Part shown: positions 8,186-17,338 of the stretch, piece after piece | How positions within the stretch are numbered: position 1 is the first letter of the stretch | Layout: the number at the start of each line of letters is the position of its first letter | DNA from: Aromatoleum evansii | GTDB lineage: Bacteria; Pseudomonadota; Gammaproteobacteria; Burkholderiales; Rhodocyclaceae | Direction of reading: 5' to 3' | Length of the DNA: 64,000 bases | Assembly: GCF_012910805.1 (NCBI RefSeq) | Contig: NZ_WTVK01000029.1 | Coordinates: forward strand, 1 to 64,000 | Made by a program: the position numbers and the translations under genes | The notes under the pieces: generated by a model | Seen by the model: the letters and a program-made list of their open reading frames with translations, nothing else | Told to the model about the DNA's origin: nothing | Database searches by the model: none

Positions 8186-8935
8186 CTATTCGTGTCGTCT
8201 GGGTGGCTGTGCCTGTTGTGCGGGAGGGGTGCGGCTGTCGTCATTGTTGAGAAGTTCTTCATAATGCTTGAGCACTGTCGGCACGTAGCGCTGCGTTTCT
8301 GCATATCGAGGAATGATGTTGCCGTGGCGCTCTACCGTCCTTTCGCCTGCATTGTAGGCCGCTAGCGCGAGTGGTAACGAGCCGAACCGGTCGATCAGTT
8401 CGCGCAAGTAGCGGGCGCCGCCCGCCAAGTTCTGACGCGCGTCGAGCGGATTGCTGACGCCGAAACGCGTGGCTGTTGCTGGCATCAACTGCATCAGGCC
8501 TAGTGCGCCCTTTGGTGAACGAGCCTGTTCGTCGAAGCGGCTCTCGACGAAGGCGACGGCTTCCACCAGTGCCGGATCGATGCGGTTTTGCTTCGCAGCG
8601 TCGCGTATCAGGGGCGATAGCTGTCCGGGGCTGCGGCGGCGACTGTTTCCATCCGCTCGCGCTGCGGTGCTTCCAGTCGCCGGGCGTGGTGAAAGTATTT
8701 CCAGGATCAGGCGGTGGCGGGGGTGGCTGGGCGCGTCGCTGAAGTTAAACACTCCGCGGTCGTCGGCATAGCCGTAGAGACGGTCCGCCCAGCACGATCC
8801 GGCGCTGCAGAACATGATGAGGGCAGACGCGACGAATCCAGCGCGACCATTGGCCCTGGCTCCCGAGCGACGCGCGAAGTCGGCCGTTCGCGGCAATCGA
8901 GTGGGGGCGTTAGGTGATGGCGTTGGTCTTTTCAT
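8186..8935 (-). CDS. Lytic transglycosylase (SLT domain) with DUF4124-like N-terminus
   Basis: The 249-residue protein has a signal-type hydrophobic stretch around residues 33-50, a short DUF4124-like segment (LYGYADDRGVFNFSD), then a soluble lytic transglycosylase domain. The catalytic Glu lies in AVAFVESRFDEQARS, followed by KGALGLMQLMPATA and LALAAYNAGE, all hallmarks of the family. It cuts peptidoglycan with formation of 1,6-anhydro-muramic acid in the periplasm. It diverges from the secretion operon starting at 9180, so a role in opening the wall for that machine is possible but unproven. The 135 bases between it and the epimerase hold no gene. Confidence 0.85.
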   Translation of the reverse strand: MKRPTPSPNAPTRLPRTADFARRSGARANGRAGFVASALIMFCSAGSCWADRLYGYADDRGVFNFSDAPSHPRHRLILEILSPRPATGSTAARADGNSRRRSPGQLSPLIRDAAKQNRIDPALVEAVAFVESRFDEQARSPKGALGLMQLMPATATRFGVSNPLDARQNLAGGARYLRELIDRFGSLPLALAAYNAGERTVERHGNIIPRYAETQRYVPTVLKHYEELLNNDDSRTPPAQQAQPPRRHE

Positions 8936-9179
8936 GGGACCTCATCCGGACTTTCGGTAACGCCTGCAGCCCTTTCGGAATGCAATGCGGAGCGCTGCCA
9001 CGAACTGTCCCAGTATGTAGGAATTTCATGATGCTTTCTATGCTAATGTTGGCGCAGGTCGCAGCGTGGAGACTACCCATGCGACCGGGATAGGTTCGGT
9101 GGGAGCGCGCGCTCCCCGCAGGGGGAGTTCAGGCGTCGTGAGGATGCTGGGCATACAGCTAACGATTCACTGGTGATCC

Positions 9180-10355
9180 ATGCGTTATCGTGTCAGGGCT
9201 CTCGGGGCGAACGTGTCCGTCGTCGAAACCGAACTCGAGGCGGGGTGCGAGGCGGATGTACGTGCGCTGGCCGAGGCGCGCGGCTTGTCCATACTTTCGC
9301 TCAAGGCGCTGGAGCGTGGCCGGGGCCGCAGCCGTTTTCCGTTGCTGCTGTTCAACCAGCAGCTGTTGGCCCTGCTGCGGGCGGGTATTCCGTTGGCCGA
9401 GGCAATCTCTGCGCTGGCGGAGAAGGAGCGCTGGCCGGCGATCCGGTCGGTGATGCAGGGGCTGCGCGAAGCGTTGCGCGAGGGCCGCAGCCTTTCGAGC
9501 GCGCTGGAGTCGGCGCCGCAGGCCTTTCCCCCCCTGTATGTCGCGCTGATTCGTGCCGCGGAGCGTACCAGCGACCTGGAGAGGGCCATTGTGCGCTTCA
9601 TCGCGTATCTGGAGGACGGTGAGCGCCTGCGTGACAAGCTGATCAGCGCAGCGATCTACCCCTTGCTGCTCGTCGGCGTGGGCGGTCTGGTGGTGCTGTT
9701 CCTGCTCGGATACGTGGTGCCACGTTTCTCGCATATCTATCAGAATGTCGGCACCAACCTGCCGTGGATGTCGCGCCTGCTGCTCGAGTGGGGGCAGTTC
9801 GTAGAGGGGCACTCCATCTTGCTCGGGGTGATCGTGCTGGCATTGGTGGGGGCAGGGGCCGTCGTGGTGCGTAGCCCTGCCCTGTGGGCGACCGTGGGGC
9901 GCTACATGTGGCGCATGCCGTTCGTCGGGGAGCGCCTGCGGGTGTTTCAGCTCGCACGTTTCTATCGGACGGTGGGAATGCTGCTTTCGGGAGGCATTCC
10001 GGTCGTGACGGCGCTGGGGATGGTGTCGGGGCTGCTTTCGCCGCCATTGCGGGCGAACCTGGCTGCCGCGATTGCCGCAATCCGCGAGGGGCGCAGTTTC
10101 TCGGAGATGCTGGCGGCGCGCGGCCTGACGACCCCTGTTGCGCTGCGCATGCTGGAGGTCGGCGAACGTGCGGGGAGTCTGGGCGAAATGCTGACGCGCG
10201 CGGCGGAATTTCACGAAGAGGATACCGCGAGGCAGGTAGAGTGGTTCACGCGTCTGTTCGGCCCATTGTTGATGTTGCTGATCGGTTGTGCGATCGGCCT
10301 GATCGTGGTGCTCATGTACATACCTATCTTCATGCTTGCAGAGAGCATTCGATGA
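9180..10355 (+). CDS. gspF: Type II secretion/type IV pilus inner-membrane platform protein
   Basis: This 391-residue protein has two repeated T2SSF domains (about residues 60-185 and 265-385) and three predicted membrane segments (near 160-185, 210-230 and 365-388). It is the inner-membrane platform that couples the ATPase to pseudopilin assembly. The repeated motif GIPLAEAI / GIPVVTAL, followed by the second-domain LEVGERAGSLGEML stretch, is characteristic. It is the first gene of a ten-gene operon; its stop overlaps the next start (ATGA at 10352-10355). The 244-base upstream region separates it from the divergent transglycosylase. Confidence 0.9.
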   Translation: MRYRVRALGANVSVVETELEAGCEADVRALAEARGLSILSLKALERGRGRSRFPLLLFNQQLLALLRAGIPLAEAISALAEKERWPAIRSVMQGLREALREGRSLSSALESAPQAFPPLYVALIRAAERTSDLERAIVRFIAYLEDGERLRDKLISAAIYPLLLVGVGGLVVLFLLGYVVPRFSHIYQNVGTNLPWMSRLLLEWGQFVEGHSILLGVIVLALVGAGAVVVRSPALWATVGRYMWRMPFVGERLRVFQLARFYRTVGMLLSGGIPVVTALGMVSGLLSPPLRANLAAAIAAIREGRSFSEMLAARGLTTPVALRMLEVGERAGSLGEMLTRAAEFHEEDTARQVEWFTRLFGPLLMLLIGCAIGLIVVLMYIPIFMLAESIR

Positions 10356-12025
10356 GCGAATCGCTGACTGCGGAGCTCGCTCCCGCTCCCTTTACTGCGG
10401 CGGAACTCGCGGCGGCGTTGGAGGCCGGCGAGCGCATCATTGACGGGCTCGCGAAGCTCGAGCCGAGTCCGGCGCTGCGTGTGGAACGTCTGGCGTCTGC
10501 GATCGGGCTCACGTCAATAGGGCACGGGCGTCTGATGGCGCTGGAGCCGGACTTCGGTGCGATTCCGTTCGAGATGGCGTTGAGCCGGGAGTGCGTGGCG
10601 CTACGTGGTGAGGACGGTGGCCTGGTCGTCGCGATCGCCGACCCCTTCGATGCCGACCTGCTGGATGGATTGGGTGCGCGCCTGCACGAGCCGTACGAGC
10701 TCGTGTTGGCGGATCACGACGATCTCGCGGCTTGCCTCGCACGTCATGAGGATGAGGTGCGACGGGCGGCCGGACTGATCGCATCTCACGAGGAGGGCGG
10801 AAAGGGCGACGGCGTCGAGGATCTGTCGCTCAAGCGCATCAGCGCGGACGTGAGTCCCGTCGTCAAGCTGGTCAATTCGACCCTTTATGATGGCTTGAAG
10901 CAGCTCGCGAGCGACATCCACCTCGAGTCGATCCCCGGAGGCCTGGTCATCAAGTACCGCCTCGACGGGGTGCTGGTGCGCGTCGGCAGCGCGCAGGGCA
11001 ACGAGCTCGCCGAGCAGGTCATTTCCCGCATCAAGGTGATGGCGGAACTCGACATCGCCGAGCGCCGGGTGCCCCAGGATGGGCGCTTCAAGGTCCGCTC
11101 GGGCGGGCGCGAGATCGACTTCCGCGTATCGATCATGCCCAGCATCCACGGCGAGGATGCGGTGCTGCGTATCCTCGACAAGGAGCACCTCAGCCGCGAG
11201 ATGAGCGGGCTGACGCTCGAGACGCTTGGATTTGACGATGATGTGCGGGGAGCACTGCGCCATCTCGCGAGCGAGCCCTACGGCATGCTGCTGGTCACCG
11301 GGCCGACCGGTTCGGGCAAGACGACAACGCTCTACGCGACGCTTGCCGAGACTAACCAGGGACTCGACAAGATCGTCACCATCGAGGATCCGGTCGAGTA
11401 CCAGCTCAACGGCGTGCTGCAGATCCCGGTGAATGAGAAGAAGGGGCTGACTTTCGCGCGTGGTTTGAGGTCAATCCTGCGCCACGACCCGGACAAGATC
11501 ATGGTCGGCGAGATCCGCGATGGAGAAACGGCGGAAATCGCAGTGCAGGCGGCATTGACCGGCCACCTCGTATTCACCACGGTGCACGCGAACAACGTCT
11601 TCGACGTGATGGGGCGCTTCATGCACATGGGGATCGATCCGTTCAACCTTGTCGCCGCGCTCAATGGCATCGTCGCCCAGCGCTTGCTGCGCATCAATTG
11701 TCCGCACTGCACGGAGGACGTGCCGCCCGACGCGCAACTGATCGCACGTTCGCGCATCGGCGATGCGAGCGCCTTCCGCTTCCGCGCAGGCCATGGCTGC
11801 GGCCAGTGCCGCGGGACGGGTTATCGCGGCCGGCGCGCGGTGGCTGAAGTGCTGCTGCTCGACGACGAGATCCGCGAGCTGATCGTCGCCCGTGCGCCGA
11901 TCCGGACTGTGAAGGAAGCGGCGCGACGCGGCGGATTCCGCGGCCTGCGCGACGCGGCGCTGGCGGTGGCCGCGGCCGGGGAAACCACGCTGCAGGAGGT
12001 GAATCGTGTCACGCTTCTCGGCTGA
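10352..12025 (+). CDS. gspE: Secretion ATPase of the type II/IV family
   Basis: The 557-residue protein has an N-terminal domain and a central RecA-like ATPase with Walker A GPTGSGKTTTL (about residue 316) and Walker B MVGEIRDGETAEIA (about 383). Near the C-terminus is a Cys tetrad (CPHC about 450, then CGQCRGTGYRG) that binds zinc in GspE/PilB proteins. It powers pseudopilus assembly from the cytoplasm. The ATG at 10352, in an ATGA overlap with gspF, is preferred over the much longer upstream extension, which runs inside gspF. Confidence 0.92.
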   Translation: MSESLTAELAPAPFTAAELAAALEAGERIIDGLAKLEPSPALRVERLASAIGLTSIGHGRLMALEPDFGAIPFEMALSRECVALRGEDGGLVVAIADPFDADLLDGLGARLHEPYELVLADHDDLAACLARHEDEVRRAAGLIASHEEGGKGDGVEDLSLKRISADVSPVVKLVNSTLYDGLKQLASDIHLESIPGGLVIKYRLDGVLVRVGSAQGNELAEQVISRIKVMAELDIAERRVPQDGRFKVRSGGREIDFRVSIMPSIHGEDAVLRILDKEHLSREMSGLTLETLGFDDDVRGALRHLASEPYGMLLVTGPTGSGKTTTLYATLAETNQGLDKIVTIEDPVEYQLNGVLQIPVNEKKGLTFARGLRSILRHDPDKIMVGEIRDGETAEIAVQAALTGHLVFTTVHANNVFDVMGRFMHMGIDPFNLVAALNGIVAQRLLRINCPHCTEDVPPDAQLIARSRIGDASAFRFRAGHGCGQCRGTGYRGRRAVAEVLLLDDEIRELIVARAPIRTVKEAARRGGFRGLRDAALAVAAAGETTLQEVNRVTLLG

Positions 12026-12734
12026 AGCCCGCCGCCTGCTGATCGAGCAGGACGCGATCCGCGTCGGCCATGGTTCGACACAAAGACGGCGGGCCTACGA
12101 GTGGGCTCCCGATGCCGCCCTGGCGGCGCTGGCAGCGGAGCCGGACGGCGGGGTGATGCGCGGTTCGCGCTGGGATGTACTGTTCGCCGATGCCGTGGTG
12201 CGCTATCTGATCGTCCGGTGGCCGCCCGGCCTGCGTGGCGCGGCCGAGCGCGAAGCGTTTCTGGCCCTGCGGTTCAGGGAGGTGCATGGAATCGGTGCGC
12301 CCGAATGGCGCATCGTCGTGGAGCGTGGCGCAACCGATTTTCCCGTCGTCGCATGTGCCGTGCCTGCCGCACACATCGAGGCAGTGTCCGCTTGGGGCAG
12401 GGAGCACCGGTTGCGTTTCGGCAGCGTCACGGGCGAGTTCCTTGCCGCCTATAACCGGGTGCGCCCCGAACTGGAAAGTCCGTTCGGCGCGTTGGCGGTG
12501 CAGCGTGAAGGGCGGGTCACGCTGGGGTTCTGGCGCGATGCGCAGTGGCAGTCCTTGAGCAGCCAACCGCTCGGCCCGGCCGGGGATATGTCGCTGGGCC
12601 TGTACCTGGAGTCCCAGGCTCTGCGCTCAGGCCTTCCGGGTGAGGCCGGAGTTCTGTATTGCATCGGCGAGGGACCGCGGGTTCCGGCCGGATGGCGCAA
12701 GCTTGCGCTGCACGCCGAAGGGTGGGAAGGATGA
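12006..12734 (+). CDS. Unrecognised secretion-operon protein, possible PilM/GspL-like component
   Basis: The 242-residue protein has no motif I can name. It starts with GTG inside the end of gspE, after a strong ribosome site (AGGAGGTGA), and ends in an ATGA overlap with the PilN-like gene. In pilus operons the gene before pilN is pilM, and in type II systems GspL carries an equivalent actin-like cytoplasmic domain. The position argues for such a role. The sequence is shorter than PilM (about 350) and lacks an obvious membrane segment. Confidence 0.5.
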   Translation: MSRFSAEARRLLIEQDAIRVGHGSTQRRRAYEWAPDAALAALAAEPDGGVMRGSRWDVLFADAVVRYLIVRWPPGLRGAAEREAFLALRFREVHGIGAPEWRIVVERGATDFPVVACAVPAAHIEAVSAWGREHRLRFGSVTGEFLAAYNRVRPELESPFGALAVQREGRVTLGFWRDAQWQSLSSQPLGPAGDMSLGLYLESQALRSGLPGEAGVLYCIGEGPRVPAGWRKLALHAEGWEG

Positions 12735-13273
12735 GACAGGTTCCGTTGGCGGTGGATCTCGATTTTCTGCGAACGGGCCGGCGGGTGAGCGTTGCGGGTT
12801 GGGGGATGCTCGCGGCGGGGGTGCTCGCCTGTGCGCTCCAGATCATTGACTACCGGCGTGCCAGTGCCGACATCGATGCGCGCACGGCGGCCGCGCTGAG
12901 TGCGCGCGAAGAGGCGCGGCGCGCACAGCCCGTTGCGGCGGTCGAGGGGAACCCCGTGAGCGCCGAGGAGGCGAAGGCCGTGCTTGGCGTCGCCGAGCGG
13001 CTGAATGCTGATTGGGGCGGGATGCTCGGCGGCATGGCAGGCGCGCAGGGCGAGGGGGTTACGTGGCTGAGCCTGCAGGCGGATCAGGCGCGGGGCAGGC
13101 TCGCGGTCGCCGGACAGGCCCGCTCGCTTGCGGAAATGTTCGAGTTCGTCGCCCGGCTCGGTGCCGTGCAGGGGATACGGGACGCCCAGTTGGCGAATTA
13201 CGAGTGGGTGCAGGTCGATAGTGGGGACGCGGTGCGATTCACCGTGAATGCAAAATGGAGCGGACGTCCGTGA
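12731..13273 (+). CDS. PilN-like inner-membrane assembly protein
   Basis: The 180-residue protein has a short cytoplasmic N-terminus (MRQVPLAVDLDFL), one membrane segment (about residues 20-38), a helical stretch and a ferredoxin-like periplasmic domain. This is the architecture of PilN and the C-terminal half of GspL. The motif WLSLQADQARGRLAVAGQA resembles the PilN core. It is translationally coupled to both neighbours. It probably forms an inner-membrane heterodimer with the next gene product. Confidence 0.6.
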   Translation: MRQVPLAVDLDFLRTGRRVSVAGWGMLAAGVLACALQIIDYRRASADIDARTAAALSAREEARRAQPVAAVEGNPVSAEEAKAVLGVAERLNADWGGMLGGMAGAQGEGVTWLSLQADQARGRLAVAGQARSLAEMFEFVARLGAVQGIRDAQLANYEWVQVDSGDAVRFTVNAKWSGRP

Positions 13274-13944
13274 TGCTCGGCGCTGGTGTCTTGATGCAGT
13301 ACTGGTGTCCGTGCCTCGTGGCGATGGTTGCGCCCGCGTCGGGCGGCGGCGAGGTTGCCGCGACCGCCGCGCCGGATGTGGGTGGGGCGCGCCGCAGCGG
13401 GGCGTCAGCCCGTCTCGCCAGGGAGTACATCGGACGGCTCGTGATGAATGCCGGTGTTCCCGGTGTGTTTGGGGTGTTGCTGCTGGTGGCTGCCGCGCTG
13501 GGGGGGTACGTTGCCAGTACCGACATCGATCGTCGCGCCGCGGCGCTTGCCGAAGAGCAGAACCGTACAGAGCGCAACGCAAGTGCCCCGGCCCCGGGGA
13601 GCGACGATCGCGCACGCGTCGTGGCCTTTTTCGAACGATTCCCGCCGGCCGCCGCGCTGCCGGAGAGCCTGCGCCGCCTGAACGAGCACGGTGCCGCACA
13701 CGGCATCAGCGTCCGCCGCACCGACTACGGCAGCTCGGTGGTGGCCGGCACGCCGCTGACGCTCGTCAGTCTCACGATACCCGTTGAGGCCGACGCGGCG
13801 GCGCTCTATGTCTGGCTTGGCGCACTGCTGCGGGAAATGCCCGAAATCGCGCTGGAATCGGTGAGTTTCAAGCGCGACAAGAGCGATGCCGAGGCGGTCG
13901 AGGCGGATATCCGCCTGCAACTCTATCTGCGGGGGCGCTCATGA
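13273..13944 (+). CDS. PilO/GspM-like inner-membrane assembly protein
   Basis: One membrane segment follows a basic N-terminal stretch (the hydrophobic run GVFGVLLLVAAALGGYVAS). A coiled region and a ferredoxin-like periplasmic domain (LVSLTIPVEADAAALYVWL, ending LQLYLRGRS) come after it, the layout of PilO and GspM. The start is taken at the ATG overlapping the previous stop (TGATG at 13271-13275); an ATG at 13255 is also in frame. The N-terminal extension of about 50 residues is longer than usual for PilO and contains two Cys. It ends in an ATGA overlap with the next gene. Confidence 0.6.
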   Translation: MLGAGVLMQYWCPCLVAMVAPASGGGEVAATAAPDVGGARRSGASARLAREYIGRLVMNAGVPGVFGVLLLVAAALGGYVASTDIDRRAAALAEEQNRTERNASAPAPGSDDRARVVAFFERFPPAAALPESLRRLNEHGAAHGISVRRTDYGSSVVAGTPLTLVSLTIPVEADAAALYVWLGALLREMPEIALESVSFKRDKSDAEAVEADIRLQLYLRGRS

Positions 13945-14450
13945 GGATGCGCCACGTGCTCCTGGCAGTTGCGCTGCTGGCGACGCTGGCAGCGAGCTGG
14001 TGGGCTGTCAATGAAGAGTCGGGCGTGGATGTGGTTCAGCCCGTCGAGCGCGCACCGCGGTCCAGGCTTGCGTCGGGGCAGGGAAAGTCGGGCGATGCGC
14101 CGGCATCGACGGCGGGGAGTCTCGCCCGACTCGATGTCGTGCGGGCAACGTGGCCCGAGCTGGATGATCCTCTGGCGCGTATCGTCAGCTTCGCCCCGCC
14201 TCCACCGCCGACCGCGTCAGCGCGGCCCGTGGAGCCGCAGGCGCCCCCTTTGCCGTTCCGCTATGTCGGCGCGATCGACGACGCACAGGGCAAGGCGGTG
14301 TTCCTGCTCGAGGGGGCGCAGGTCCGCGTGGCGCGCCAGGGCGAGGAAATCGCGGGCCGTTACCGTGTCGAGCGCATCACCCCGTCCGCGGTCGAATTCA
14401 CTTATCTGCCGCTCAAGAAAATTCAGACTCTCAATCGCCAGAATCCATGA
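13941..14450 (+). CDS. PilP/GspC-like periplasmic connector
   Basis: The 169-residue protein has an N-terminal membrane anchor (about residues 5-22), a Pro/Ala-rich linker (PPPPPTASARPVEPQ) and a small beta domain (FRYVGAIDD..VFLLEGAQV..RYRVERITPSAVEFTYL). This is the homology-region fold shared by GspC and PilP that binds the secretin's N-domain. It is coupled to its neighbours by ATGA overlaps on both sides. Its job is most likely to link the inner-membrane PilN/PilO pair to the outer-membrane secretin. Confidence 0.65.
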   Translation: MRMRHVLLAVALLATLAASWWAVNEESGVDVVQPVERAPRSRLASGQGKSGDAPASTAGSLARLDVVRATWPELDDPLARIVSFAPPPPPTASARPVEPQAPPLPFRYVGAIDDAQGKAVFLLEGAQVRVARQGEEIAGRYRVERITPSAVEFTYLPLKKIQTLNRQNP

Positions 14451-16855
14451 AAACGAAGACTTCGACCTTATCGCGATGCGGGGATTGCCAAGTCCTTCGT
14501 TCGATGCCCGCGAGCGCTTCGTCGCGCCGCAGATCTTCGGCGTGGAACGAATCCCCGCTCGCGCGCGCGCTGCGGAACGTCCTCCTGCCGACTTTTTCCG
14601 CCCTTCTTCTAGCCGCGTGTGCCGGCAACCCTGCGCTCGAACAGAGTCGACGCGACTTTGCCGCCGGCGATCGCGTGGAGGCGTTGCTGCGGCTGGAACA
14701 GGCCGTGAAGAAGGATCCGGAGAACCTCGAATTGCGCAGCTATTACGTGCGCCAGCGCGATCAGGTCGTGACGGAGAAGCTGGGTGTGGCCGAGAAAGCG
14801 CACGGGGCGCGGAAGCTGGACGAGGCGGCGCTGCTGTATCGCGATGTGCAGAAGCTCGACCCGGAGAACGCACGGGCCCGGCTCGGCCTTGAGGACCTCG
14901 AGCGGGCGCGTCGCCGTGCGGAGCGACTGGGGCAGGCCAGAGCAGCCCTCGCTGCCGGGGATGCAGCGACCGCCGGCCGCATCGCACGCGGGGTGTATGC
15001 CGAGGCGCCCGGCGACAGGGCCGCGCGCGAGCTGGTGCTGGAGCTGGACGAACGCGCCGAGCGTGCGAGCAAGCCGCGGGCAGAATCCCTGCAAGGGGCG
15101 ATGGCCCGGCCGGTGACGCTGGAGTTCCGCGATTCGCCATTGCGCGTCGTGTTCGAGGCGCTGTCGCGCGCGAGCGGACTGAATTTCGTGTTCGACAAGG
15201 ACGTGCGCGCGGACAGCCGCGTGACGCTGTTCGTGCGCGAGAACTCCGTCGACGAGGTGCTACGCCTGCTCTCCGCGACGCAGGGCATCGAGCGCAAGTT
15301 GTTGAACGCGAATACCGTCCTCATCTACCCGGTGACCACCGCCAAGCAGCGCGAGCACGTCGAGCTGGTGACGCGTAGCTTCTACCTCGCGAATGCCGAG
15401 GCGAAGGCCGCACAGACGCTGATCAAGCAGTTGGTGAAGAGCCGGGACGTGTTCATCGACGAGAAGCTCAACCTGCTCGTGATGAAGGACACGCCCGAAG
15501 CGGTGCGCATGGCCGAGCGCCTGGTCGCGACGCTGGATGTGCCCGAGCCGGAGGTGATGCTGGAACTGGAGGTGCTGGAGGTCAGCCGCAACAAGTTGCT
15601 GGACTTGGGGATCGATTTTCCCGACCAGGTCGGTTACGGCCTGCTGACGCCGACGCTGCCCGCATCCAGCCAGATCGTGAATGGCGTAGTGATCTCCGGC
15701 ACAACGCAGCTCGGTGGCAAGCTGCTTGACGGCAACATCGACCTGCGTCACAACCGCAACGATCTCGTACCCTTCATCGCCAACCCGGGGGCGGTGCTGC
15801 GCCTGAAGAGCGAGGACGGCGATTCGCGCATGCTCGCGAACCCGCGCATCCGCGTGCGCAACCGCGACAAGGCGAAGGTGCATATCGGCGACAAGCTGCC
15901 GGTGTTCACGACGACCTCGACGGCCAACGTCGGCGTGTCGGCCTCGGTGTCCTATCTCGACGTCGGTCTGAAGCTGGAGGTGGAGCCGTCCGTCTATCGC
16001 GATGACGAGGTCGGCATCAAGCTGAGCCTCGAGGTCAGCAGCATCGTCAAGGAGGTGCCCGGCCCCTCCAGTTCGCTCGCCTACCAAGTCGGTTCGCGCA
16101 GTGCATCCACTTCGTTGCGCCTGCGCAATGGCGAGACTCAGGTACTCGCGGGCCTGATCAACGACGAGGAACGCTCGTCAGCCCAACGCCTGCCCGGGCT
16201 GGGCAACCTGCCAATGGTCGGCAGGCTGTTCTCGGCCCAGCGCGACAGCAACAACAAGACGGAGATTGCTCTGCTGATCACGCCGCGCATCGTGCGCAAC
16301 GTGCTGCCACCGGTCTCGCTGCTGGCTGAAATGCCCGCGGGAACGGAGTCGAACATCGGTGCCGAGCCGCTGCGCATCGGTGCGACGGCGCCCCGCAGCC
16401 TGGGGCTGGTGGGCGAGGGGCGTCCGAGCCCTGCCACGCCGGTCGCGGCGCCACGCGCGGTGGCGGAGGAGCGTGCGGAGCCGGCCGAAGCGGTGGAGGC
16501 GAAGGAGGAGCAGGCGGCGCCCGAAGTCGCGCTGATCCTGCCTGAAACGGCTCGCCGCGGCGACACGTTCAACGCCATCGTGCGCGTAAGCGGAGCCGCC
16601 GGGGCAACCGCCGCCGATGTCACGATCGCGTACGATGCCAACCGCCTCGAAGCGGACGGGGCGGTGACCCCGGGAACGGTTCAGCTGCCCGTGAGCCTCA
16701 GGGATGGCCGGGCCGATCTGGTCGTGCGCCTTCGCCCCAAGGCCGATGCTTCGGGCGTGGCGACCATGGTCGCAACCGGCATGAAGCTGCGCCGCGAGAC
16801 GGGCGACGAAGACGTGGCGCTGTCGGCCGGGGGCACGGTGCGCATTGCCGAGTGA
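14447..16855 (+). CDS. gspD: Secretin, predicted lipoprotein with C-terminal cohesin-like domain
   Basis: The 802-residue protein has a lipobox LLLAAC (Cys 58) after an unusually long N-terminus; a later start such as Met 20 is possible. Next come TPR-like repeats (about 60-200), an STN-type secretin N-domain (about 222-290), a NolW-like repeat (about 308-390) and the secretin beta-barrel core (about 455-625). The core includes RMLANPRIRVRN and VLAGLINDEE...LPGLGNLPMVGRLF. After an Ala/Glu-rich linker, residues from about 690 to the end form a beta-rich cohesin-like module (ETARRGDTFNAIVRVSG, DVTIAYDANRLEADG). It forms the outer-membrane pore of the machine. The cohesin fusion is not part of a standard GspD or PilQ. 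Confidence 0.85.
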   Translation: MKTKTSTLSRCGDCQVLRSMPASASSRRRSSAWNESPLARALRNVLLPTFSALLLAACAGNPALEQSRRDFAAGDRVEALLRLEQAVKKDPENLELRSYYVRQRDQVVTEKLGVAEKAHGARKLDEAALLYRDVQKLDPENARARLGLEDLERARRRAERLGQARAALAAGDAATAGRIARGVYAEAPGDRAARELVLELDERAERASKPRAESLQGAMARPVTLEFRDSPLRVVFEALSRASGLNFVFDKDVRADSRVTLFVRENSVDEVLRLLSATQGIERKLLNANTVLIYPVTTAKQREHVELVTRSFYLANAEAKAAQTLIKQLVKSRDVFIDEKLNLLVMKDTPEAVRMAERLVATLDVPEPEVMLELEVLEVSRNKLLDLGIDFPDQVGYGLLTPTLPASSQIVNGVVISGTTQLGGKLLDGNIDLRHNRNDLVPFIANPGAVLRLKSEDGDSRMLANPRIRVRNRDKAKVHIGDKLPVFTTTSTANVGVSASVSYLDVGLKLEVEPSVYRDDEVGIKLSLEVSSIVKEVPGPSSSLAYQVGSRSASTSLRLRNGETQVLAGLINDEERSSAQRLPGLGNLPMVGRLFSAQRDSNNKTEIALLITPRIVRNVLPPVSLLAEMPAGTESNIGAEPLRIGATAPRSLGLVGEGRPSPATPVAAPRAVAEERAEPAEAVEAKEEQAAPEVALILPETARRGDTFNAIVRVSGAAGATAADVTIAYDANRLEADGAVTPGTVQLPVSLRDGRADLVVRLRPKADASGVATMVATGMKLRRETGDEDVALSAGGTVRIAE

Positions 16856-17331
16856 GGGGCCAGGTGACGCGCGGATTCACCCTCATCGAGCTCGTCGTGA
16901 CGGTGGCCATCATCGGCATCCTCGCGGCCGGGGCAATGCCGCTTGCCGAACTCGCCGCCCAGCGCGAGCGTGAGTCCGAGTTGCGCATCGCCCTCCGCCA
17001 GATCCGCGCCGGACTCGATGCGTACAAGGCGGCCTACGTCGAGCAGCGCATCGAGCAGCGCGTCGACGCGTCCGGCTATCCGCCTGACCTCGCGGTGCTG
17101 GTGAATGGCGTACCCGATATCACCCATCCGGCGGGCAAGCGCATCTACTTTCTGCGCCGCCTGCCGCGCGATCCCTTTCACACCGACCCCTCCGTGCCCG
17201 CGGAGCAGACCTGGGGCAGACGCAGCTATGCGAGCCCGCCGGAGGAGCCGGCCGAGGGGAAGGACGTGTATGACGTCTATTCGAAGTCGCCCCGCAGCGG
17301 ACTCAATGGCGTGCCATATCGTGAGTGGTAA
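16852..17331 (+). CDS. Type II pseudopilin, GspG-like
   Basis: The short basic leader ends in a prepilin peptidase site (G then FTLIELVV), followed by the hydrophobic N-terminal helix with Glu at +5, so this is a class III signal sequence. The C-terminal part has DPFHTDP and YDVYSKSPRSGLNG, similar to the GspG calcium-binding region. The start is either GTG at 16852, overlapping the secretin stop, or GTG at 16864. At about 155 residues it fits the major pseudopilin class. Confidence 0.8.
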   Translation: MRGQVTRGFTLIELVVTVAIIGILAAGAMPLAELAAQRERESELRIALRQIRAGLDAYKAAYVEQRIEQRVDASGYPPDLAVLVNGVPDITHPAGKRIYFLRRLPRDPFHTDPSVPAEQTWGRRSYASPPEEPAEGKDVYDVYSKSPRSGLNGVPYREW

Positions 17332-17338
17332 GGGTGCC

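Noticed and set aside
9884-10351. N-terminal extension of the GspE frame
   Set aside because: These 156 codons lie inside gspF, and the ATG at 10352 has the ATGA coupling seen throughout the operon.
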